Part shown: one piece after another, positions 10,830 through 20,990 of the stretch
Layout of the letters: each line of letters begins with the position of its first letter
How positions within the stretch are numbered: position 1 is the stretch's first letter
The notes under the pieces: generated by a model
What the model saw: only the letters and a program-made list of their open reading frames with translations
The model's database searches: none
Told to the model about the DNA's origin: nothing
Position numbers and translations under genes: made by a program
Source of the DNA: Vesta saturnalis
Lineage: Eukaryota; Arthropoda; Insecta; Coleoptera; Lampyridae
Assembly (NCBI GenBank): GCA_036346205.1
Contig: JARFJB010001166.1
Location: forward strand, 13,576,501 to 13,640,500
Reading direction: 5' to 3'
Length of the DNA stretch: 64,000 nucleotides

Positions 10830-11490
10830 CACGATTAGGAAGTTATTTTCAAAAAACCGAAATTCGGCCACGATTTTTCAAGATAGCGGCTGATGCACAG
10901 CCAGAGTCTATGGGGAATTTTGACATTTTCTTCAGCGGCGCCCAACAGTTCAAAATTAGCTCTAAGTTGTTAGGTCGATTCACATTTCTATCCCCAAAAA
11001 TCTTGGACTATAAGCCTATTTACCCAATCTAATAAAACATGGACAATTCTGTTGGATACTGAATAATGGAATCTACAGCACCACCATACCTTTTCTTAAA
11101 CTTTAGAACAATTGATACACCCATTTTGCGCACTATGTTTTATAATCGTGGTTATCTGCGCACTTACAAACTAACTTGAGCCGATGTGGATTCTTTAGCA
11201 AAGGGATTGAATGCATAACATTTGAAACATCACAGTGTACTTACATGATTGTAAGCTTTTTCTAGGAACCAGCCAATGACTACTGCTTCGTTCTTGAGTA
11301 TCTTTTAGTAGGGCCCTAGGGATGTACCTACTTAGTTTTTAGAGTGTCCTTATGCCTTTTTTAAAATTTTTGTATTTACCTACACACTGTTTTGAAAAGC
11401 AAAGTAAAAGCTGTGACCGTTACTGTTATTTATATACAGCAAAGTTTATTAAAAGAACACCTTACTATAGTAGCTGTTCTTACCTTTGTT
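10830..11490. other. Intergenic, nothing recognised
   Basis: AT-rich, only short unsupported reading frames, no repeat structure detected by eye. It ends at the TIR of the mariner shell that starts at 11493. Confidence 0.4.
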
Positions 11491-11679
11491 TATACAGGGT
11501 GTTAGGTAAACATGCGGCAAAAATTCAAGGGATTATTTCTTGCACTATTCTAAAATGATGATTTTTGGAAAACCTCTGTGTTTCGAGCGAACAAAGTAAA
11601 CAAAATTTGCGGCAACCATGTTCGATATTTGTTGCAATCGACTTTTTTTCACTATCGCTAAATCGACTTATTAGCTCAT

Positions 11680-11930
11680 TAGTGAAGTTGATCGGCCTAT
11701 TTCCACAGTTTATGCTTTTTGAGCGCGACGTTTCGCAAGCGGACTCTGCTTCCGTCATCAAGTTTAGTCCTGAGAAGGACTGGTTTCGCACTTGAGTCGA
11801 ATTCATATGTTACACATAATTTTTTCCCACGCACTTGACTACTCCCAGATTCGAACTTGGTACCTTTCACTTACTAGTCTGACACCTTTACCACTGAGCC
11901 ACTGAGTAATCCAATATATATTTTTTAGGA
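11680..11930 (-). repeat. Penelope-type terminal repeat with tRNA-like head (copy 1)
   Basis: On the minus strand it starts after a (TA)n tract with tggattactcagtggctcag. This runs into a tRNA-like segment: a D-arm-like ggctcagtggtaaaggtgtc and a B-box-like ccaagttcgaatctgg. Next come ttctcaggact, a hammerhead-like core (first base changed, TTGATGA) with a stem, then gaaacgtc, and a closing gtggaaataggccgatcaac. The same unit is at 40209-40490 (-), 40753-40916 (+), 41148-41423 (+) and 42955-43160 (+). Confidence 0.75.
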
Positions 11931-11979
<49 letters not shown>

Positions 11980-11981
<2 letters not shown>

Positions 11982-12875
11982 CTCCTCAGGCAACTACAGT
12001 GCTCAGATCAGAAGCTAAGAGATTCAACTTCTGTGTGTGGAGAGACAGCTAGTATGCCTGATTCAAAACTCCAGAAAAATGGACGGCTGGATGTGTGTAA
12101 TGTGGCTACTCTCGAGTTTCGTGGAACAGTTCTTTCAATTTGTAAACAACGCTCTGATCAGTGGGGGTATGAAGTTGACTTACGTATCGCAAATACAATT
12201 GATCTTGTGGCAGAATAATGTCGTTACCATAAGGACTGTTACAAAAAATTCATGCGCATTGCAAAGAAAGAGTTTTGAGGTCGACCAGAAGATTCAGCTG
12301 CTTCCTTAGCTTTCAAGAAACTTTGTGAATACATTGAAAGTCACGATGAGTGCCAATATAGTTTGAGTGAGCTAAAACAAATAAATGATTGAAGTTTCTC
12401 AAATACGACAAGAAGACTGTTATAGTGATCACTGGTGGAAGAGTAAGCTCCTTACTCAGTATGGGTCAAAAGTGATGTGTACAGATTTGCTTTCGATGCA
12501 TATTTTCAGTTTCACTCAGACAAGACAAAAGATGTACAACCGTATAGTAGCAAAATGAAGTTGGATGCGTCTTTTCAGCTGGAACTCTTAAACAGGGTAC
12601 TATCAGATTCAGGAATGGTTGGGAAACAGCTTTGGTCCGACAGAGTGGGGTTGGTGTATGATAAGCGGATCACACAAACCTCTCTCCACTTCCAAAGAAG
12701 CAGCTCCATCAGAACGTCTGCACCTGGTTTCATGCAATTGTAAGAAAGGGCGTACTAATAGATACAAGTGTGTACGGTCTGGTTTGCTGTGCTCAGCAAT
12801 GTGTGGACAATGCGAAGGAAGAACCTGTAACAACTCCCCAACTGAAATAGATCTTAATGACGTAGTAGATTAAGC
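11980..12875 (+). pseudogene. Decayed repeated Cys/His-rich protein (copy 2)
   Basis: The first part (about 11980-12430) duplicates 9770-10200 in inverted orientation, with the same stops after LVAE and before GRPED. It then continues into a C-terminal part missing from copy 1: PTEWGWCMISG, then CNCKKGRTNRYKC and LLCSAMCGQCEGRTCNN at about 12730-12830. That is a cysteine-rich terminal domain typical of an uncharacterised repeated arthropod protein family. Frameshifts and stops show that it is dead. It lies between the (TA)n tracts 11935-11979 and 13079-13145, so it probably inserted into the (TA)n tail of a Penelope copy. Confidence 0.6.
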
Positions 12876-13077
12876 AATAATAGTAGAACAATATTATACA
12901 GCACAATACAGGGTGTCCTACAGTGATTGTGCGTATAAATAACATCATCAATATACACATTCTTTTCATTGGCTTCCTTCAAAACTAGTTGGAAGATTAA
13001 CATGTTTATTTTGGGTTATTTGGGTCTTGTTGTTTTTTTGTTAATGTTCACAGTTAGGAAGGTATTTCCAAAAAAAG

Positions 13078-13078
<1 letters not shown>

Positions 13079-13145
<67 letters not shown>
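13079..13145. repeat. (TA)n microsatellite
   Basis: A pure TA run next to the 3' end of the Penelope coding fragment on the minus strand. Confidence 0.9.
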
Positions 13146-13149
<4 letters not shown>

Positions 13150-13445
13150 GGAGTCCATATGAGTTTCATTTCTACACTAGCTTGGCTTATTGGATTTTCT
13201 GCTAGTGCGATTGATGTGGCTTCTTTGGGTTTCCGACAAGTTGTGTTCTCGTCCTTTGCCACTATTTGTATGTTATCAGACATGTTCGGCGATTCTTGAT
13301 CTTTCTGTTTCGACCTTGCGGACGTTGTTCTTGTTCCTGCGTTCTCATTTTGCGTGGTCTGCTGCTCTCTCCTATGTATGCTCTGCCGCATTCGCATGGT
13401 AGGTTGTATACACGATTCTTGAAATTTTGTTCATTGTACGGTTTG
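13150..13445 (-). pseudogene. Penelope-like element GIY-YIG endonuclease fragment
   Basis: The minus strand reads VYNLPCECGRAYIGESSRP. This is the start of the C-terminal GIY-YIG endonuclease domain of Penelope-like retroelements (C-x-C-G followed by YIGE). It is followed, with frameshifts, by NPISQASVEMKLIWTPI, the conserved C-terminal tail also seen at 40600-40700 and 42830-42880. Only the C-terminal part is present. It probably belonged with the terminal repeat at 11680-11930. Confidence 0.75.
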
Positions 13446-13469
13446 GTTAGCGCATTTTACAACTTTTGG

Positions 13470-13599
13470 CGCGCGCGTGCGTCTGTGTGTGTGGGTGCGT
13501 GCGTGTGTGTGGTGTGAATGTGTATGTGTGTGTGCGTGGTGTGTATGTGTATGTGTGTGCGTTTGCATGTGTATGTGTGTGCGTGGTGTGTGTGCGTGG

Positions 13600-13630
<31 letters not shown>

Positions 13631-13760
13631 GTGCGTGCGTGCTGTGCTGTGTCTGTGTCTGTGTCTGTGTCTGTGTCTGTGTCTGTGTCTGTGTCTGTGT
13701 CTGGTGCGTGCGTGCGTGTCGTGCGTGCGTGCGTGCGCGTGTGTGTGTGTGGATGTATGT
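13470..13760. repeat. GT/GCGT-rich low-complexity tract with a TGTGTC hexamer array
   Basis: About 290 bp of alternating GT, GCGT and GGTGT, with nine near-perfect TGTGTC units at about 13649-13703. The long Cys/Val reading frames in several phases are repeat by-products. Confidence 0.9.
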
Positions 13761-14384
13761 TAGTATCCACGATAACTCCAGAACGAAAATACCTACGTAC
13801 TTAAAATTTTGTATTCAAGATTTTTTCATTTGGCTTAGAACAGATTAGATTTTGCGAGAAATCCAGCGGCGAAGAAGTGGGGGTTTATTAGGTTCGGTTT
13901 TTGGGTTTCATCAAATGTTTCTAAAACAGCTGCATATTTCAAAAATATAAAAATACCTAGATATAGCCCTTAAACATATCAATTTAATTATATTCTATGC
14001 AATTTTTTGATACGGCGCGTAATTTAGGGGAAAAAAATTCCTAATGCAGAATTTTGGCAACTTGCGAAATCCGATAATTGCTGGGTGTAACTCAATTAGC
14101 AACAAACCTGGTGTGTGTGAACGAGTTCGGCAGTCAATGAAGAGAAGATTGAATGCTTGTATCCAGGCTGGAGGAAGTCATTTCGAACATTTATTGTAGA
14201 TTGAGCAACTTTACATGTACTTTTTGATAATAAAATGTTGTTACTGCCGCATATTTTATTCACCCTGTATCTTCAAAACAAAGGGGTTTTATAAAAATCA
14301 TCATAGGACAAAATATTCTTAGAATAGGCCAAGAAATAGCCCTTTGAATGTTTGGCGCATGTTTACCTAACACTCTGTACAATG

Positions 14385-14675
14385 ACTAGTCGTACCCGTC
14401 CCGCGTTGCTCCGATCTAAGAGTGGGAGGGGGCGATATTTAAATTTTGTGATACACGCGTCTCATAATTTTAATTGAAGGGTATGTGTATCAATTTTCGA
14501 GTCAATCAACCAATAGAATAAAAAGTTTCACAAAAAAATTCGACCCCCCCCCCCTCCCATTCCACCCGCTTAGGTGTGGAATTTCAAAAAAACCTTTTCT
14601 TAGTGGATACCTACACTTAACAAAGAACACACCCTCCAAATTGCATGTCTCTAGAACCAGCGGTTTATGCTGTCC

Positions 14676-14751
<76 letters not shown>
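14385..14751 (+). repeat. Probable non-LTR retroelement 3' end with (TA)n tail
   Basis: It starts cgtacccgtcccgcgttgc, contains a C9 run, and ends gtctctagaaccagcggttt followed by a (TA)n tail at 14679-14750. The order (degenerate cgtgcc start, 'caagt..atcggt / accagcggttt' end, then simple repeat) resembles 3' ends of RTE/BovB-like elements or SINEs that use their machinery. No reverse transcriptase coding is present, so the family call is an inference. Confidence 0.45.
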
Positions 14752-14752
<1 letters not shown>

Positions 14753-14799
14753 AAAGGCGCCACCTTTCTTTCCATTCATAAACATTAAACGTCAAATGC

Positions 14800-15775
14800 C
14801 AATTTTGAGGTTATATTTAGTATGAGCGCGCCATCGCAAATGTTGCGTCAAACGATACTAAGGTCATGTTTCATAAGAGTGACTGTATCGGATATTTTTG
14901 ATCGTATTTATACTTTCATTTTAATATGAAATATAATACACATGATGATAATGCAATATACAAAACAAAGCATGGAGTACGTGTTGTAAACGTAAACATA
15001 CTGCTGTTGAGATTAAAGTAGATATACGTTTAGTATTTTTAAAATGAAATATTTTTTAAAGCAGTGATAAGTAATTTACTAATTACGTAATAAATATTTT
15101 TTAATCTTCACAACATATATCAAAATAACTGTTGGAACAGGTCCATGTTTGTGATAATTTGGCAGGCTATATTATTACGAGAAGAAATAGCAAGGCTAAC
15201 TGGTATTATCAGCCACGCGAGACAACTACGCATGGACGAAGGAAGAAGTGCATCGCATTGCTACTCAATTTACAGGCACAGTACAATCATTCAACCCCCG
15301 TGCACACATAATCTCAAACGTGACTTGGCGACAAAAGTTAAAACCTACACTACATCTACGTCCGATCTCACCACACTCAGATCTCCAAACAGCAGTGCGA
15401 AAGATATTCTATGAATGCTGCCCTCGATACATCACATATAGGAGGTCTGAAGAATTGGACGTCCCCCACTTTGAGCAGGATAACAAAATATGGATAACAT
15501 CTGTGACCGCCACATGACTGTAGATGCATGCCACTGGGCATGATGCAAGGTGCAATTGTTACATACCAGTGGGGATGCTATTGCTAGCTATGAATTAGGA
15601 CGACAAAATAAATAGTGTACTCGACAAGTACGCCTTCGCTGTCAAGTGAGTAGCAGCCGTCACTATCAGAAGATGCGCCTCTTTATTGTCAACTGAATCG
15701 GTTGAACGGGCCTTCAAATCATTGACAGATGTTACAAAATCCATATTAGCCAAATAATAGCATCCAGGGCTTTCT
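14800..15775 (+). repeat. Left arm of large inverted repeat flanking RPP38
   Basis: Collinear, in inverted orientation, with 17925-19005. Shared blocks include atatttagtatg, acacatgatgataatgc, agatatacgtttagtatttt, gcatggacgaaggaagaag, atcattcaacccccgtgcac and agctatgaattaggacgac. Some blocks resemble coding sequence (RQLRMDEGR, then VQSFNPRAHI..NLKRDLATKVKTYTTSTSDL), but frames are broken and I do not recognise the family. It is probably a decayed transposon or retrogene. Confidence 0.75.
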
Positions 15776-16354
15776 GACATCAACTGATTCCAGTATGTCT
15801 GATGAACCACATTCAGGTTCAGACGCAGAAGTGCCTCCAAAGCGTTTATGCAGGAGGAAAACCACTATACTATCGTATCAAGTCTTTGAGAACGCAGATG
15901 ATGGACACACTGTCACATTAGCATTACCAGGAATCGGAAAGATCATATGAGTCGAAATGCCACTTGAATTAGGAAACGATCACATACGTATGAGCGAAAT
16001 TTGCACAGACGTACCTACTTGAACTGTTGAAAGTCCACGGTTCCTTTTCTAGAGTACAACTAATAAGCTGAAATAAGAGGAGAAAATCTTACATAGAGCA
16101 CATCGAAACTGAACAGACAATGTTTCACAATCTTCAACATCAACTGGAAAATGAGAACCCAGCCTACATCACGAGATGCGAAGAAGAAAAAGTGGACAGA
16201 ATTAACGGACACGTAGCAGCAGAGAGAAAACAGTATTAGTAGCGGTCTAAGAAGCTGAGGCCACAATCAGAACGTGCGAGGGTACAGCTATAATTAAGTT
16301 ATCATTATTTTAATAACAAAATATTAATTACAAAAACTTTTGACTGTACAAAAT
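15776..16354. other. Downstream flank of RPP38, nothing recognised
   Basis: No exon is supportable. From 15840 to 15920 the sequence continues the unit seen in the left arm but has no counterpart in the right arm. The poly(A) region of the RPP38 gene (minus strand) must lie at the right end. Confidence 0.35.
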
Positions 16355-17373
16355 TTATTTAGATTTTTTCTTTAACCTTTCAATTTTTTTAATATCTCTA
16401 TTTTTGTCGTTTGTAACACGTTTTAATAATAACGTCTTATAACTAACTTTGCTTTCTTTCATATTACTCTTTATCGGTGTTAATAGGGACGCTTCACAAC
16501 TATCAATACTTATAAAATCCCCTTCACCATCCTTCATTTCCAAAATGGTAGACTCTCGTTTTTGAGACAATTCTGGAACAAACACTCGCTCTCTTGTTTT
16601 TCTATATAAATACAAATCTTTCATTTGAATATCCTCTTTAAAACTACTTTGACATATCTCCATTACTTTTGTTAAACAACCTGGTTTTACATTAACATGG
16701 TCTTGAGGAGGTGCATAATTAATATAAATTTCTTGAATTTTTTCAGTAATTACCAAACAATCTAATGTGTCCTTTTTAAATGCTATGACTGAACTTGGCA
16801 CATCGATAACTTCTCTTAAAACTTGTTTTAGATTTGGAATTACAAGAACGGGTGTGTTACGCAAAACACACATATCTAAAATATGTTTCACTAAAAATTT
16901 GGGATCGACATCATTTGATATTAAAATACAATTGACACATTTTTGCTCTAATAATTTCATAGCTTGATTTATACCAAAAACTATACAAGACCTAAAAAAT
17001 AAAGTAAACACTTTACATTAATTACACAAAAAAGTGTACCTGTATGCCTTAGATGCTGATTTTATGTGTGCAGATCGAAACGCTCTCCGTTCTTCTTTTG
17101 GAATGCTTTTTATTATATTCCATGGTATGGTTTCTTTAACGGGTGTGAAAATATTTAAATGCTTTCTTAGTGCTTTACAAATATCTCCTGCTTCATGAGA
17201 ATTTACTAATGGCCTAAGGATTTACAAATTAATGAATCAATAACCTGGAATGTTGCTTACCAATAATTTTCATAAGGCGATGGTAGAACGTTTTTTATAA
17301 TAGTCTTTTTTTGTTTCTTCTTTCCTAATAATGAGTGTTTCTGTTCTTCCACCGATAAAATGTGCGTAGCCAT
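16355..17373 (-). CDS. Rpp38: RNase P/MRP subunit p38-like protein (L7Ae family)
   Basis: Three exons on the minus strand: 17373-17261, 17213-17040 and 16991-16355. Introns are GT-AG, phases match (TG/G and AG/G), and the product is 307 residues (human RPP38 is about 283). The N-terminus reads MATHILSVEEQKHSLLGKKK with a basic stretch. The family block VPF/TPVKETIPWNIIKSIP is in exon 2. Exon 3 opens with the L7Ae/L30e fold at about residues 97-170 (SCIVFGINQAMKLLE, CVNCILISNDVDP, NTPVLVIPNL). The tail is lysine-rich (KKIERLKKKSK). RPP38 binds kink-turns in the RNase P and RNase MRP RNAs and acts in tRNA and rRNA maturation in the nucleolus. The gene lies inside a large inverted repeat. Another L7Ae paralogue is possible but less likely given length and N-terminal extension. 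Confidence 0.85.
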
Positions 17374-17924
17374 AACTTTTAACTTTTGCAGATTGAAAAA
17401 TAAACCTAACCTAACAAAACCTTTTTTGTCTTGATCGAAATAAAAGAGCGCAGGCGCTAATGATAAAGCTTGTTTACTTAATCAGTGGCGTGACTTTAAC
17501 GGTTTTTAATAAATAACGCTCATGAAAATACTAGACAGCAACATTTTGACTGTGTGCCTTTGGTTTGACGTCACATAATCAATTGCGTTAGCAGGTTATG
17601 ACCATGAGATATTAAAGTGACATTTTCTAAGAGTCTTTAATCTATCAAATTTGCCAGTTTGACAAATACAGTGCAATCATTACTGTTTTGACCGTGCCGC
17701 TCCTAGAACAGTACTACCAAAGAATATTAACGTTAATATTATTCTTTGGTACTACTGTTCCGCGTCCTTAAAATAAAAATTGTGCTATGTCCAGTGGCGT
17801 AAATGCAGATACATATTAAAATAAATACTACCATAAATGACAATAAAACTTTCGTGAATTGCCTATTATGTACGAGTACAAAAACTTAAAAAATTATAAT
17901 TTATGCTTTTCTTTGACTAATATG
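17374..17924. other. RPP38 upstream region with a 55-bp palindrome
   Basis: This region contains the RPP38 promoter, not resolved, and a nearly perfect palindrome at 17706-17760 centred on ttaacgttaa. No coding exon is seen. Confidence 0.5.
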
Positions 17925-19005
17925 GCTTTTGTAACATCTCTCAATGATTTGAAGACCAGTTCAACCGATTCTGTTGACAATAAAGAGGCCCATCTTCTGA
18001 TAGTGATGGCCGCTACTCGCTTGACAGCGAAGTCTTCCTTGTCAAGTACTCTATTTATTTCGTCATCCCAATTCATAGCTAGCAATAGCATCCACATTGG
18101 TATGCAACATAGAGTATCTTTCGCACTGATGTTTAGAGATCTGGGAGTGTGCTTACACTTTGAGTTTTTGACATTGCGTTCTTGGGTGTGGTGAGATCAG
18201 ACGTAGATGTAGCGTAGGTTTTAACTTTTGTCGCTAAGTCACGTTTGAGATTATCTATGTGTGCACGGGGGTTGAATGATTGTACTGTGGCTCTAAATTG
18301 TGGAGCAATGGGACGCACTTCTTCCTTCGTCCATGCGTAGTTGTCTCGCGTGGCTGATAAGACGAGTTAACCTTGCTATTTCTTCTCGTAATAATATAGC
18401 TCGCCACATTATCACAAACATAGACCTGTTCCAACAGTGTTGCCAGATCTACCGATTTTTCGGTAGATTTACCGATTTTGACCAAATTCTACCGATTTGC
18501 CCACAAATTCCACTGAAATATAAAAAGCAAACGTCGCGCCTCGCGTTATTTTGATATATGTTGTGAACATTAAAAAATATTTATTACACAATTAGTAAAT
18601 TACGTATCACTGTAATTAAAAATTATTATTAATTTTATTAAATACATAAATAAAAAGTTTACCTCGAGTAGGATTTGAACCTACGATCTGGGTCGTTCAC
18701 AACAAAAACTTATGATAATGTACTTATCACTGCTTTAATAAATATTTCATTTTAAAAATACTAAACGTGTATCTACTTTAATCTCAACAGCAGTATGTTT
18801 ACATTTACAATACGTACTCCGTGCTTTGTTTTGTATATTGCGTTATCATCATGTGTGTTATATTTCATATTAAAATGAATGTATAAATACGGCGCGATCA
18901 AAAATATCCGACACAGCCGCTCTTATGAAACATGACCGTAGTACCATTTGCTGAAAGATTTGTGATAGCGCGACCATACTAAATATAACCTCAAAATTGA
19001 CATTT
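17925..19005 (-). repeat. Right arm of large inverted repeat flanking RPP38
   Basis: Inverted copy of 14800-15775. It differs by a SINE A insertion with target-site duplication (18601-18732) and by about 110 bp at 18430-18540 absent from the left arm. It lacks the counterpart of about 15395-15560. Confidence 0.75.
18613..18720 (-). repeat. SINE family A copy with target-site duplication
   Basis: On the minus strand it carries the T-arm of the tRNA-like head (gtaggttcaaatcctactcg) followed by the same AT-rich body as the SLC17 intron copy. It is flanked by the 12-bp direct repeat tacgtatcactg / tacttatcactg (18601-18612 and 18721-18732). The matching position in the other arm is empty. The 5' part is replaced by an inverted piece of the SINE tail (gtttttgttgtgaacga). 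Confidence 0.8.
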
Positions 19006-19009
19006 CACG

Positions 19010-19830
19010 CCTATCCTACGAAACGTGTCGTTAGTAACCATTTGCCGCAACACATGATAGTAAATCAATATTAAACATAACATAATTGTAGTGTTACTCA
19101 TAATTGTTAATTGTTACTTCTACTACTACTTACACTTCCTATTCCAGCTTATCTATTCGATTAATATCCTCTGGAAGTATTATTTTATCAGTTTTAATTA
19201 TCACTTCAAATTGTTACGTTTTCGCCACAAACTGCCAGCAAATTACAAATGATAGTGCTTCTACTTTAACTATCAATACTTTCTGGTTATTGTTTTTTAC
19301 CTACTGATCTATTACACTAGATCGATTGTCGTATTTTATATTTTTCGTTCAATCGTAGACGACTTCCAATACACACAAATACGTTATTTTAATTTATTAC
19401 GTCACTTTTCTTGTTATCATCAATTTAACAATATTTACACTCTTTTTCACTCCAACCTTTTATCTTTTAATAATAACATTATTCTTTTTACTTCCTTATT
19501 ACAAAATTAACTTTTATTTTATTGTATTTTCTCAGTTTAGAGGGCAGCGTGACTATATACTACCGTCACTTGTGCCTCGGTAACTCGCTAACTCTAACTA
19601 CTTACTAAAACTGCAAGTCATTTTAACAACTCATTGCTCTCCTTCTATGTACATAATTTATTGAAGTAAATTGAAGCTTCTCATATCAATATTAAATAAA
19701 CGTATATACAAGCAACAAACAATCATTTCTCATTCTATAAAATAACATATAACTATAATAGATCATTTAATATAGCGCAAAATTTAAAACTTTTCAGTCG
19801 CCCGTTACAGTACTTAAACAGTTAAATCAT
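19010..19830. other. Intergenic, nothing recognised
   Basis: AT-rich with a TTA/TAC-rich pyrimidine-biased part at 19100-19500. No exon, repeat or inverted structure is supportable. Confidence 0.4.
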
Positions 19831-20660
19831 TCGGTGCGGTTAGATAAACCACAGCTGCATGAGTGGTCGGTTACGTACGTGGTCGAAATTGAGCGTAAAA
19901 GAATCTTATCCATACCATGGCAATCTGGAAGAAAATATCATCGACGGGTTTAAGTGTACAGGAATTTAGCCTCTAGATCGCAACGTTTTCAAGGATGACG
20001 ATTACTGAAGTTCCTATTTAACTGATGGACCGATACCACACCAAGCTACTTCCACTGAGAATAAAAGAACAGGATTGTCGCCACAGCGAGGTATTTCCAA
20101 AAACCCCAATCCATGTCTACTGATTTGTCGTCCCTTCCATCAACTTCTACAGAATTGTGGTCAGTGCCATTTATTTCGCGACAACATTTAGAGTACACTA
20201 ATTTGAGGAAAGGAGGGATCATCCCAGAGAAGTCATCGAGATGACCAAATTACTTCGAATATATCAAGCAACCATATTGAAATACCGGATGTGGACGAAG
20301 AGAATTATTTTTCACCATATATGATTCAACCTTTCCCAAAAGCGGAAGAGAGGAACATAAGAGAAAGCAAACGACGAAAGTGTAATGAAATTCTTACCGA
20401 GAAACCTGTTTTTAACCGAACTTTAGAAGACAAACAAGAAAAAGGTGCAAAAGAAAATGAGAAAAAATCAAACTGCCAGGTACAAAAGACAGATTGTTGC
20501 TAATAAAAAAAGCAAAAAAACGAAAAAAATAACATTAGATAATATTGTTGACGACAGCGAGAGCGAAGAAGATTTAGAAGTCTACGAACAATCCGAATAC
20601 AGTATAGAATCAGAAAACTTTAGTGATGATGAGTTTCATAGTCCAAATAATTTATAGTAT
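19830..20660 (+). pseudogene. Pogo/jerky-like transposase relic, C-terminal part
   Basis: At about 19960 the frame reads GFKCTGI, stop, PLDRNVFKDDDY. This is the conserved element before the C-terminal tail of pogo/Tigger-type transposases (AF..TGI.P.). The tail follows at 20291-20657: YFSPYMIQPFPKAEER and basic RRKCNEILTEKP stretches, with a frameshift near 20460, then an acidic end (DDSESEEDLE). The DDE catalytic core is absent. No terminal repeats were located. Confidence 0.65.
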
Positions 20661-20990
20661 AGGCATACTAGACCTAATTTTGCCCCGAGATGGAAGAAAT
20701 TGTTGGAAAGCTGATTCCTTCTGGAATATGTTCCTTAGGTCTCCCAGTACTCCTCCGGAATAATCGCCATAAATATGGCGAAAAAATGGCCGCATCCTGA
20801 TTTAAAAAAAAATGGCATTTCTCGGGAACGGACAGTCATAAAAAACACCCCGTTAGGACTAAAATGCTTGTTTCTTCCAGGAGAAAAAGTTAGAACCATA
20901 TACTTACAATAAGTCAGATTTTATAAAAAAAAAATAACAATTTTTTTTTTGTTTTTAATTTTTTTGAGGCATTAAATTTTGTTCTATAAA
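20661..20990. other. Short spacer between pogo relic and LINE
   Basis: No recognised gene. It contains A/T homopolymers near 20920-20970 that may be the junction with the LINE fragment. Confidence 0.35.

Larger units (their letters stand above)
11493..14379 (+). mobile_element. Mariner-like shell split by nested insertions
   Basis: The left end at 11493 (tacagggtgttaggtaaaca) and the complement of the right end at 14379 (tacagagtgttaggtaaaca) match over about 50 bp, including the atttcttg and atgatttttnnaaaac segments. Just inside the right end the plus strand reads RVRQSMKRRLNACIQAGG and then HFEHLL at 14136-14200, the C-terminus of a mariner-type transposase. The interior carries a Penelope terminal repeat, (TA)n tracts, the Cys-rich fragment copy 2, a GIY-YIG fragment and GT-rich repeats. 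Confidence 0.7.

Noticed and set aside
12969..13397. Frames with (IY)n stretches
   Set aside because: The Ile-Tyr runs are (TA)n microsatellite. Only the GIY-YIG part on the minus strand is real.
13466..13848. Several Cys/Val-rich frames of 80-120 codons
   Set aside because: By-products of GT and TGTGTC repeats; no domain.
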